From assembly GCA_050953725.1 (NCBI GenBank), contig JBMNNB010000001.1:930001-994000 (forward strand): 64,000 bases of DNA, given 5' to 3'. Made by a program: the position numbers and the translations under genes. The notes below the pieces were generated by a model. The model made no database searches. It saw nothing but the letters and a program-made list of their open reading frames with translations, and was not told where the DNA came from. Positions 42,435 to 49,934 of the stretch are shown piece after piece (within the stretch, counting starts at the first letter, position 1; each line of letters starts with the position of its first letter). The DNA comes from DTU053 sp012520115. GTDB lineage: Bacteria > Bacillota > Clostridia > Oscillospirales > Acutalibacteraceae.

Positions 42435-42522
42435 TGGCGGAGAGTCAGGGATTCGAACCCTGGGTGAGTTTCCCCACACAGCATTTCGAGTGCTGCACCT
42501 TCGACCACTCGGACAACTCTCC
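42435..42522 (-). tRNA. tRNA-Ser, anticodon CGA
   Basis: An 88-base class II tRNA. Acceptor GGAGAGT/ACTCTCC, anticodon stem CAGCA/TGCTG with loop CTCGAAA (anticodon CGA, reads TCG), a long variable arm TGTGGGGAAACTCACC, and T-arm CAGGG-TTCGAAT-CCCTG. CCA is encoded. Confidence 0.95.
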
Positions 42523-42545
42523 GTATTCGGATTTTCAGCTTTTCG

Positions 42546-42574
42546 ATTCTATCACAAAACCTTTTTATGTGCAA
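42546..42574 (-). promoter_or_regulatory. Promoter of tRNA-Ser
   Basis: On the minus strand TTGCAC (42569-42574), 17 bases, TAGAAT (42546-42551). Confidence 0.65.
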
Positions 42575-42640
42575 GGGTCAAATTCAAAATGTTTTTTCCA
42601 TTTGGTGCGTTTTCCGTTTTGTGATTTTGTTCCATTGCAC

Positions 42641-42669
42641 TTGAAATTTCTGTCGCTAAGTGTTAAGAT
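42641..42669 (+). promoter_or_regulatory. Promoter of the hydrogenase-maturation operon leader
   Basis: TTGAAA (42641-42646), 17 bases, TAAGAT (42664-42669). It would start transcription near 42676, about 185 bases before the first gene. Confidence 0.6.
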
Positions 42670-42675
42670 ATTGTC

Positions 42676-42820
42676 AATGGAAATGAGGCAAAGGCCTTTG
42701 CCGATGCTGAATTTCATAAAACATAATTTCTGCTTGAACTGACGCTGAAAGTTTAACTTAAGGCTAAAGGCAAGGCGGATGTCGTTATTGTATCTGACAC
42801 CCCCTTGCGGGGTGTTTTTT
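42676..42820 (+). ncRNA. Candidate structured leader/attenuator RNA of the hyd operon
   Basis: About 145 bases from the promoter to an intrinsic terminator, ACACCCC/GGGGTGT (42797-42803 with 42809-42815) plus T6. GGATGTC (42777-42783) can instead pair with GACACCC (42796-42802), which takes over the terminator's 5' arm. Upstream, GCCTTTGCC (42694-42702) can pair either with the adjacent GGCAAAGG (42687-42694) or with GGCTAAAGGC (42762-42771). Two sets of exclusive pairings before an operon are typical of riboswitches or protein-bound attenuators. I match it to no known class. A separate small RNA is the alternative. Confidence 0.45.
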
Positions 42821-42861
42821 GTTTTTTGACTTGCCTTATTATTTCAGAAAGGAAGCCGATA

Positions 42862-43131
42862 ATGGAAACGAGAGTTGCATTAATAGGAATAATTGTTGAG
42901 TCCCCTGACGCAACGGGCACGCTGAATGAGGTCCTTCACGAATACGGCAGGTACATTATAGGCAGGATGGGAATCCCCTATCACAAGCGGGAAATCTCCA
43001 TAATAAGCATTGTGGTAGATGCTCCGCAGGACATTATCAACTCCCTGACGGGAAGGCTTGGTATGATTAAGGGCATTTCCGCAAAGGCCATGTTTGCAAA
43101 AATGCCGAATGAGAAGGTGAAGAATTGCTGA
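42862..43131 (+). CDS. TM1266-type iron-only hydrogenase system putative regulator
   Basis: An 89-residue ACT-like small protein of the family linked to [FeFe]-hydrogenase maturation genes (TM1266 type). The core reads RVALIGIIVESPDATGTLNE and then YIIGRMGIPYHKREISIISIVVDA, ending GRLGMIKGISAKAMFAKMP. The ATG at 42862 follows AAAGGAAG and is preferred over an in-frame Met at 42805, which lies just after the leader terminator's stem. The hydE start overlaps its end by 7 bases. Its role is predicted from gene neighbourhood in other genomes, not from known biochemistry. Confidence 0.85.
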   Translation: METRVALIGIIVESPDATGTLNEVLHEYGRYIIGRMGIPYHKREISIISIVVDAPQDIINSLTGRLGMIKGISAKAMFAKMPNEKVKNC

Positions 43132-44180
43132 AAGCACTTATTGACAAGCTCGAAAAGGAGCATATCCTCTCCCCCGCCGAGTTCGCCGCTTTGATTGAGG
43201 AGTCAACCCGGAGCGATAGAGACTATCTGTTTGAAAAGGCACGCAAAATCAAGGAGAGCTACTTCGGAAACAAAATCTACATCAGAGGCTTAATAGAGTT
43301 TACTAATTACTGCAAAAACGACTGCCTTTACTGCGGAATCAGGCGCAGCAACAAGAACGCCGAGCGTTACAGGCTGTCTAAGGACGAGATACTCTCCTGC
43401 TGCGAAACCGGATATTCTCTGGGCTTTCGTACCTTTGTGCTTCAGGGCGGCGAGGACCCGTACTTTAACGATGAGAGAATGACTGATATTGTTTCCTCGA
43501 TTAAGGAGCGTTACGGCGACTGTGCGTTGACCCTGTCCCTCGGCGAGAGAAGCTATGAAAGCTACAAGGCTTTGTTTGAGGCCGGGGCGGACAGATACCT
43601 GCTTCGTCACGAGACCGCAGACAGTGAGCATTATGCAAAGCTGCACCCTGAGGAGATGCTTTTGTCCTCACGCAAGCAGGCTCTGTATGATTTGAAGGAA
43701 ATCGGCTTCCAGGTGGGCACGGGCTTTATGGTCGGCTCGCCCTATCAGACCACGGAAAGTCTTTGCAAGGACTTGGAGTTTTTATATGAATTCAAGCCCC
43801 ACATGGTCGGCATAGGCCCCTTTATCCCGCACCACGACACGCCCTTTAAGGATTTCGATGCGGGCAGTGTGGACTTGACCTTATTACTTATCGGCATTAT
43901 CAGGCTTATATTGCCGGCGGCTTTGATTCCCGCCACGACGGCTCTGGGCACTCTGTCTTCAAGAGGCCGTGAGCTTGGTGTTTTATCCGGTGCGAATGTT
44001 GTTATGCCGAATCTTTCGCCGACTAATGTCAGGGATAAGTATTTGCTTTACGATAACAAAATCTGCACAGGCGACGAGGCCGCCGAATGCAGGTACTGCA
44101 TGGAAAGGCGCATGAACAGCATAGGCAGCGTAATTGCCGTTGACAGAGGCGATTCGCCCCTTTTAGCCGGTTCTCTATAA
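43125..44180 (+). CDS. hydE: [FeFe]-hydrogenase maturase HydE (radical SAM)
   Basis: A 351-residue radical-SAM enzyme that acts on a Cys-derived iron precursor while building the H-cluster's 2Fe unit. The 4Fe-4S motif CKNDCLYC has Cys63, Cys67 and Cys70, and YCGIRRSNKNAERYRLS follows. A BATS-type C-terminal domain is present. The start is TTG at 43125 with AAGGTGA five bases upstream, overlapping the previous gene, so the two are coupled. The order TM1266-hydE-hydG-hydF holds all three maturases. Confidence 0.95.
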   Translation: MLKALIDKLEKEHILSPAEFAALIEESTRSDRDYLFEKARKIKESYFGNKIYIRGLIEFTNYCKNDCLYCGIRRSNKNAERYRLSKDEILSCCETGYSLGFRTFVLQGGEDPYFNDERMTDIVSSIKERYGDCALTLSLGERSYESYKALFEAGADRYLLRHETADSEHYAKLHPEEMLLSSRKQALYDLKEIGFQVGTGFMVGSPYQTTESLCKDLEFLYEFKPHMVGIGPFIPHHDTPFKDFDAGSVDLTLLLIGIIRLILPAALIPATTALGTLSSRGRELGVLSGANVVMPNLSPTNVRDKYLLYDNKICTGDEAAECRYCMERRMNSIGSVIAVDRGDSPLLAGSL

Positions 44181-44205
44181 AATATTTTGGAAGGAAGTCT
44201 TTTTA

Positions 44206-45642
44206 ATGACTGCACATGACACAGTTCCCTACAATCCCAAATCCTCTAAGGCTGAGGAATTTATAAATCATCAGGAGGTTCTCGCTACTCTCGAATATGC
44301 CGCAGAGAACAAGAACAATGTAGAGCTTATCGACGAGATACTTAAAAAGGCCGCTACACACAAGGGTCTTTCGCACCGTGAGGCGGCGGTTCTGCTGGAA
44401 TGTGACATCGAGGAGAAGAATCAGGAAATTTTCGCATTGGCAAAGAAAATCAAAGAGGATTTTTACGGCAACAGAATAGTTCTGTTCGCTCCCCTTTACC
44501 TTTCCAACTACTGCATCAATTCCTGCGTTTACTGCCCCTATCACATTACAAACAAGCATATTCCGAGAAAGAAGCTCACTCAGGAGGAAATAAAGAACGA
44601 GGTCATTGCCCTGCAGGATATGGGACACAAGCGCCTTGCCCTTGAAATGGGCGAGGACCCGAAGAACAATTCGATTGAATATCTGCTTGAGAGCATTGAC
44701 ACGATTTACAGCATAAAGCACAAGAACGGCGCAATCAGGCGAGTTAATGTAAACATCGCCGCCACGACCGTTGAGAATTACAAAAGACTTAAGGATGCGG
44801 GAATAGGCACGTATATTCTTTTTCAGGAGACCTACCACAAGGAAAGCTATGAGAGGCTGCACCCGAGAGGCCCGAAGCACGATTACGCCTATCACACCGA
44901 GGCCATGGACAGGGCTATGCTCGGCGGAATTGATGACGTGGGACTGGGAGTTCTGTTCGGTCTTGAGCTTTACAAGTATGAATTTGCCGCTTTACTTATG
45001 CATGCGGAGCATCTCGAGGCAGTTTTCGGCGTAGGCCCCCACACCATCAGCGTACCGAGAATCAGGCGTGCTGACGACATTGACCCGTCCACCTTTGACA
45101 ACGGCATTGATGACGATACCTTTGCAAAGATAGTTGCCTGCATAAGAATCGCCGTTCCCTATACGGGCATGATTGTTTCTACCCGTGAGAGCAAGAAGAC
45201 CCGTGAGAGGGTTCTGGAGCTTGGCATTTCGCAGATAAGCGGCGGCTCAAGGACCAGTGTAGGCGGCTACATCCACCCGGAGGAGGACGAGGGCACGGAG
45301 CAGTTCGATGTCTCCGACAGGCGTCCCCTTGACGAGGTTGTGCGCTGGCTTATGGAGAGGGGCTTTATTCCGAGCTTCTGCACCGCATGCTACCGTGAGG
45401 GCAGGACCGGCGACAGGTTTATGAGCCTTTGCAAGAGCGGGCAGATTCTTAACTGCTGCCACCCCAACGCTCTAATGACTCTGAAGGAATATCTGACGGA
45501 CTATGCTTCAGACTTGACAAGAGAGGTCGGCGACAGGCTTATAGAAGAGGAATTAAAGCGGATTCCTAATGAAAAAGTAAGAGGAATAGCCGAAAAGTAT
45601 ATTAAGAACATCGAAAACGGTCAGAGGGATTTCAGATTCTAA
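44206..45642 (+). CDS. hydG: [FeFe]-hydrogenase maturase HydG (radical SAM tyrosine lyase)
   Basis: A 478-residue enzyme that splits tyrosine to give CO and CN ligands for the H-cluster. The SAM-cluster motif CINSCVYCPY has Cys103, Cys107 and Cys110. The C-terminal second cluster lies in CTACYREGRTGDRFMSLC and the CKSGQILNCCHPNA stretch, which separates HydG from the related tyrosine lyase ThiH. GGAAGGAAGTC precedes the ATG. It starts 25 bases after hydE. Confidence 0.96.
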   Translation: MTAHDTVPYNPKSSKAEEFINHQEVLATLEYAAENKNNVELIDEILKKAATHKGLSHREAAVLLECDIEEKNQEIFALAKKIKEDFYGNRIVLFAPLYLSNYCINSCVYCPYHITNKHIPRKKLTQEEIKNEVIALQDMGHKRLALEMGEDPKNNSIEYLLESIDTIYSIKHKNGAIRRVNVNIAATTVENYKRLKDAGIGTYILFQETYHKESYERLHPRGPKHDYAYHTEAMDRAMLGGIDDVGLGVLFGLELYKYEFAALLMHAEHLEAVFGVGPHTISVPRIRRADDIDPSTFDNGIDDDTFAKIVACIRIAVPYTGMIVSTRESKKTRERVLELGISQISGGSRTSVGGYIHPEEDEGTEQFDVSDRRPLDEVVRWLMERGFIPSFCTACYREGRTGDRFMSLCKSGQILNCCHPNALMTLKEYLTDYASDLTREVGDRLIEEELKRIPNEKVRGIAEKYIKNIENGQRDFRF

Positions 45643-45658
45643 TATAAAGGAGTACTTT

Positions 45659-46873
45659 ATGGGACTTAATGCAACACCATTATCGGAGAGAGTACATATC
45701 GGCATTTTCGGCAGCATCAATGCCGGCAAATCAAGCATAATCAACGCCATTACGGGGCAGGACGCCGCCATTGTATCGGATTACAGCGGCACCACCACCG
45801 ACCCCGTATACAAATCGATGGAGCTTTTGCCCCTGGGCCCCGTGGTGCTTATCGACACCCCCGGTCTTGACGACAAGGGAGAGCTGGGTCAGCTAAGAGT
45901 TGAAAAAAGCCATCGTGTGCTCGAAAAGACCGACATTGCGGTTATTGTTCTGGATGCGTCCGTGGGACTGACCGAGGACAACAGGCAGCTTATTGAAAGA
46001 ATCGAGCAAAAGGGCATTCCCTATATTCTTGCAATGAACAAGTCGGATGTGCCGGGGGCTTCTGATGTTCAGGCTTCTCTCGGTGCTGAAGAAAGAGATA
46101 AATACATCTTTGTCAGTGCAAAGACCGGTGAGGGAATCCATGAGCTTAAAGAAAAAATCGCCGCCCTTGCCCCTAAAACGGGCGAAAAGAAGCTGATTGC
46201 AGACTTATTAAACAAGGGCGATATGGTAATACTTGTAGTGCCGATTGATGCTTCCGCACCTAAGGGCAGACTGATTCTGCCCCAGCAGCAGGTCATAAGG
46301 GACGTTCTTGAGGCTTATGCGACATCGGTCGTAATTCGTGAAACAGAGGTCGCCGCCACTATTAAGGCGCTTGGCACCAAGCCGAGGCTTGTCGTAACCG
46401 ACAGTCAGGCATTCAAGACCGTGTCCGAGCAGACCCCCCTCGATATTCCGCTTACCTCATTCTCCATTCTATTTGCCCGCTATAAGGGCAATTTAGGTCA
46501 GCTTGTGGAGGGCGTCAGAAAGCTTGATAATCTGAAGGACGGCGACAAAGTGCTTATCAGCGAGGGCTGCACGCATCACAGGCAGTGCGAGGACATAGGT
46601 ACGGTCAAGCTCCCCAACTGGATAAAGAAGCACACTAACAAGGAAATTAACTATGAATTTACAAGCGGCGGGCATTTTCCGACTGATCTTAGCGACTATG
46701 ACTTGATTATCCACTGCGGAGCATGTATGCTTAACGAAAAGGAAGTGCAATACAGGCTCGCACAGGCTAAAGAACAGGGTGTGCCCATGACTAACTACGG
46801 CACGGCCATCGCCCATATGCACGGCATTCTGGACAGAGCCCTTGCGCCCTTTAAAGATTACGGCGATATTTAA
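45659..46873 (+). CDS. hydF: [FeFe]-hydrogenase maturase HydF (GTPase scaffold)
   Basis: A 404-residue protein on which the 2Fe subcluster is assembled before transfer to hydrogenase. The N-terminal GTPase has the P-loop GSINAGKS (18-25), DTPGLDDKG (G3) and NKSD (G4). A dimerisation domain follows, then the 4Fe-4S domain with CTHHRQC and, about 48 residues on, HCGACMLN. AAAGGAGTACTTT precedes the ATG. The hydrogenase structural gene is not in the window. Confidence 0.96.
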   Translation: MGLNATPLSERVHIGIFGSINAGKSSIINAITGQDAAIVSDYSGTTTDPVYKSMELLPLGPVVLIDTPGLDDKGELGQLRVEKSHRVLEKTDIAVIVLDASVGLTEDNRQLIERIEQKGIPYILAMNKSDVPGASDVQASLGAEERDKYIFVSAKTGEGIHELKEKIAALAPKTGEKKLIADLLNKGDMVILVVPIDASAPKGRLILPQQQVIRDVLEAYATSVVIRETEVAATIKALGTKPRLVVTDSQAFKTVSEQTPLDIPLTSFSILFARYKGNLGQLVEGVRKLDNLKDGDKVLISEGCTHHRQCEDIGTVKLPNWIKKHTNKEINYEFTSGGHFPTDLSDYDLIIHCGACMLNEKEVQYRLAQAKEQGVPMTNYGTAIAHMHGILDRALAPFKDYGDI

Positions 46874-46894
46874 CTTATAAAGGCGGGGATGTTT

Positions 46895-47887
46895 ATGAAA
46901 AAGATTGCTTTTTATGACACAAAACCCTACGACAAGATATGGTTCGGCGAGCTGAATACGAAATACGACATTGAGTATTTTGAAAGCAAGCTGAATGAGA
47001 AAACCGCAGTGCTTGCAAATGGCTTTGACGGCGTTATAGCCTTTGTAAACGACGAGATAAACGCAAAGGCAATTGATGTGCTGTACGACGGCGGCGTTAA
47101 GGTCATAGCCATGCGCTGTGCCGGCTATAACAATGTGGACATGAAGGCAGCTTTAAACAGAATCCGTATCGTTCGTGTCCCAGCCTACTCTCCCCATGCG
47201 GTGGCGGAGCATACAATGGCGCTGCTGCTGACACTAAACCGAAAGATTCACAGGGCATATATCAGGACGAGGGACTTTAATTTCAGCCTGACAGGCCTAA
47301 TGGGCTTTGACCTTTACGGCAAGACCGTGGGAGTTATCGGAACAGGCAAAATAGGCAAGGTTTTTATTGACATATGCAAGGGCTTCGGCATGAAGGTATT
47401 AGCCTACGACCCCTACCCTTCCGACATTCCCGATGTGAAATATGTAGACCTTGACACACTGCTTTCCGAAAGCGACATTATTTCATTACACTGCCCGCTT
47501 ACTGAGGAGACAAAGCATATCCTTGACGAGGATGCCTTTTCAAAGATAAAGCACGGCGCAGTGGTCATAAACACCTCAAGGGGTGAGCTGATTGACAGCC
47601 ATGCGCTCTTGAAAGCTCTGAACAACGAAACACTGTTCGGCGCAGCCCTCGATGTCTACGAGGAGGAATCCGACTTCTTCTTTGAGGATTTTTCCAACAC
47701 CATCGTTAAGGACGACACACTCTCGCTGTTGATGTCAAGGCCGAATACGATTATTACCTCACATCAGGGCTTTTTTACAAGGGAGGCCATGCAGAAGATT
47801 GCAGAGATTACACTGCAGAACCTTGACGACTTCTTTGAGGTCAGGAAACTCCAAAACGAGGTATGCTATCGCTGTGCAAATCTTTAA
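46895..47887 (+). CDS. ldhD: D-lactate dehydrogenase (D-2-hydroxyacid dehydrogenase family)
   Basis: A 330-residue NAD-dependent enzyme reducing pyruvate to D-lactate. KKIAFYDTKPYDKIWF is the usual N-terminus; the Rossmann loop is GVIGTGKIGKVF, the substrate Arg is in INTSRGELID, the Glu in ALDVYEEESDFFFED, and the acid/base His in ITSHQGFFTREA. The ATG at 46895 is preferred to that at 46889 because of spacing from GGCGGGG. It follows hydF by 21 bases in the same direction, which suggests a joint operon for reductant disposal by H2 and lactate. Confidence 0.9.
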   Translation: MKKIAFYDTKPYDKIWFGELNTKYDIEYFESKLNEKTAVLANGFDGVIAFVNDEINAKAIDVLYDGGVKVIAMRCAGYNNVDMKAALNRIRIVRVPAYSPHAVAEHTMALLLTLNRKIHRAYIRTRDFNFSLTGLMGFDLYGKTVGVIGTGKIGKVFIDICKGFGMKVLAYDPYPSDIPDVKYVDLDTLLSESDIISLHCPLTEETKHILDEDAFSKIKHGAVVINTSRGELIDSHALLKALNNETLFGAALDVYEEESDFFFEDFSNTIVKDDTLSLLMSRPNTIITSHQGFFTREAMQKIAEITLQNLDDFFEVRKLQNEVCYRCANL

Positions 47888-47946
47888 GAAAGAATTAGCC
47901 GAATGCCGTAAGCCCTGCGCTTTCGGCATTTAATTATTGATTTTGT

Positions 47947-47976
47947 TTGACAAGTGTTTTTCTCTTTTTGTATAAT
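47947..47976 (+). promoter_or_regulatory. Strong promoter of prfB
   Basis: Consensus TTGACA (47947-47952), 18 bases, consensus TATAAT (47971-47976), 43 bases before the prfB start. A hairpin AATGCCG/CGGCATT (47902-47930) lies upstream and may end the hyd-ldhD transcript. Confidence 0.8.
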
Positions 47977-48019
47977 GAAATGCGTTGCTATTAAAACAAT
48001 TACTTTGAGGGGAAATATA

Positions 48020-49141
48020 ATGCTTCAATTTGAGGAACTGCGACTCGAACTTATTGATACACGTGATGCTCTGCTGGACTTAGCGGATGCGATAAACTTA
48101 GAAAAGCTTAAAACCGAATTAAGTGAGCTTGAGGCTAAGCTCGGCGAGGAGGGCTTCTGGAACGATATTGCCAACTCGCAGAAGGTCAACCAGAGAATCA
48201 GCGTATTGAAAGGCAAAATCAACGCATATAATTCGCTGTATAATCTGTATGAGGATACTTTGACGCTTATAGAGCTTGCAATCGAGGAGGGCGACGAGAG
48301 CCTTTTTGACGAGTGCAAGGCTAACTTTGAGAAGTTTAAGTCAGAGCTTGAGATTCAGACCCTTTCCACCCTGCTCACCGGTGAATATGACAGCAAGAAC
48401 GCCATTCTCACCTTCCATGCGGGCGCAGGCGGCACGGAGGCTCAGGACTGGGCAATGATGCTTTTCAGAATGTATCACCGCTGGGGCGAGCGTCACGGCT
48501 TTAAGACATCCACGCTTGACTATCTCGACGGCGACGAGGCGGGCATTAAATCCGCCGTTATCCTTATTGAAGGCCCTAATGCCTACGGCTATTTAAAGAG
48601 CGAAATGGGCATTCACCGTCTTGTCAGGGTATCGCCCTTTGACGCTTCCGGCAGGAGGCACACCTCCTTTGCTTCCATTGAGGTCATGCCCGAAATTGAC
48701 GATACGGTCGAGGTAGAAATCAGACCCGAGGACATCAAAATGGATGTTTACAGGGCAAGCGGAGCAGGCGGTCAGAAGGTCAACAAGACCTCCTCGGCGG
48801 TCAGGCTTACCCATATCCCGACGGGTATTGTGGTAGCCTGCCAGGTTGAGAGAAGCCAGCATCAGAACCGTGAGGTCGCCATGAGGATGCTTAAATCAAA
48901 GCTGATTGAGATTAAAGAGCGTGAGCACTTAGACAAAATCGAGGATATTAAGGGCGTTCAGAAGGAAATCGCATGGGGCAGCCAGATTAGGTCCTACGTA
49001 TTTATGCCCTATACCCTTGTAAAAGACCACAGGACGAATTTTGAAAACGGAAACATAAACGCCGTTATGGACGGAGATATTGACGGCTTTATCAATGCTT
49101 ACCTGAAAATGCAGTCAAAAGGGGCCGATGGTAATAAATAA
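48020..49141 (+). CDS. prfB: Peptide chain release factor 2, no programmed frameshift
   Basis: A 373-residue RF2 that ends translation at UGA and UAA. The SPF anticodon-like motif in VRVSPFDASGRRHTSFASIEV marks RF2 rather than RF1, and SGAGGQKVNKTSSAVRL carries the GGQ that triggers peptide release. The ATG at 48020 follows GAGGGGAAATATA. Unlike many prfB genes, the N-terminal region is one continuous frame: no in-frame TGA and no slippery CTT-TGA site near codon 25. The autoregulatory frameshift has therefore been lost or was never present. Confidence 0.95.
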   Translation: MLQFEELRLELIDTRDALLDLADAINLEKLKTELSELEAKLGEEGFWNDIANSQKVNQRISVLKGKINAYNSLYNLYEDTLTLIELAIEEGDESLFDECKANFEKFKSELEIQTLSTLLTGEYDSKNAILTFHAGAGGTEAQDWAMMLFRMYHRWGERHGFKTSTLDYLDGDEAGIKSAVILIEGPNAYGYLKSEMGIHRLVRVSPFDASGRRHTSFASIEVMPEIDDTVEVEIRPEDIKMDVYRASGAGGQKVNKTSSAVRLTHIPTGIVVACQVERSQHQNREVAMRMLKSKLIEIKEREHLDKIEDIKGVQKEIAWGSQIRSYVFMPYTLVKDHRTNFENGNINAVMDGDIDGFINAYLKMQSKGADGNK

Positions 49142-49829
49142 TGTTAAATGCCTGAGGGCAAAAAAGGTTATTCGATTTATCATTATTGCTGTACTTGCGC
49201 TGGCGGTTTTAATTGCCGGCTCTACGGCGGTGATGAATCTGATAATCATAAAAAGCACTAAGGGAAATATTGTATCGCTCGAAGGCGCCGCAGAGAACAA
49301 AGACTATGACTGCATAATAGTCCTCGGCGCAAAGGTCATGCCCGACGGGACTTTAAGCCCTATCCTGAAAGACAGGGTCCAGGTCGGTCTGGACTTGTAT
49401 TTTAACGGTGCGGCACCGAAGCTATTAATGAGCGGCGACCACGGCAGAAAGGGCTATGACGAGGTCGGCGCAATGAAGGACTTTGCCGTGAATGCGGGTG
49501 TGGACAGCAGGGATTTGTTTATGGACCATGCGGGCTTTTCCACCTATGAGTCGGTTTACAGGGCTAAGGAGATTTTCGGCGCAAAGCGTGTACTGATTGT
49601 CACTCAGGAATATCATCTTTACAGGGCACTGTATATTGCGGAAAGACTCGGACTCCAAGCTGACGGCGTTACCTCTGATTTACGCAACTATCAGCGCCCC
49701 TTATACAACGGCGCAAGGGAGTATCTGGCTCGTGTCAAGGCCTTTGTGATGTGCATTTACAAGCCTGAGCCTACATACCTCGGCGAGACCATTCCCATTT
49801 ACGGCGACGGAAATCTGACAAACGATTAA
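49128..49829 (+). CDS. SanA/YdcF-like DUF218 membrane protein
   Basis: A 233-residue protein with one N-terminal membrane helix (about 12-34), then a DUF218 domain outside the membrane. The family pattern is visible: DCIIVLGAKVMPDGTLSPILKDRV, LLMSGDH, ESVYRAKEIFGAKRVLIVTQEYHLYRALYIAERLG. SanA/ElyC proteins affect envelope integrity and possibly lipid-carrier recycling; the exact reaction is unknown. The start overlaps prfB by 14 bases with AAAAGGGGCCG before it. A terminator follows at once. Confidence 0.85.
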   Translation: MVINNVKCLRAKKVIRFIIIAVLALAVLIAGSTAVMNLIIIKSTKGNIVSLEGAAENKDYDCIIVLGAKVMPDGTLSPILKDRVQVGLDLYFNGAAPKLLMSGDHGRKGYDEVGAMKDFAVNAGVDSRDLFMDHAGFSTYESVYRAKEIFGAKRVLIVTQEYHLYRALYIAERLGLQADGVTSDLRNYQRPLYNGAREYLARVKAFVMCIYKPEPTYLGETIPIYGDGNLTND

Positions 49830-49833
49830 AATT

Positions 49834-49866
49834 AACGGCGAAGCAAATTGCTTTGCCGTTTTTGTT
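49834..49866 (+). terminator. Terminator after the SanA-like gene
   Basis: AACGGCGAAGC (49834-49844) pairs with GCTTTGCCGTT (49850-49860), one mismatch, then TTTG TTTG. Confidence 0.85.
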
Positions 49867-49934
49867 TGTCTATTGCATAAATTGGTGAAAATTACTATAA
49901 TGAATCCAATACTATTTTCTTACGGGAGAGAAAG

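Noticed and set aside
42687..42702. GGCAAAGGCCTTTGCC palindrome as a protein operator
   Set aside because: It lies inside the transcribed leader, after the promoter, and its arms also have an alternative RNA partner, so an RNA role is more likely.
44203..44895. A 230-codon minus-strand frame antisense to hydG
   Set aside because: hydG is certain from its Cys motifs; the antisense frame has no ribosome site and no recognisable motif.
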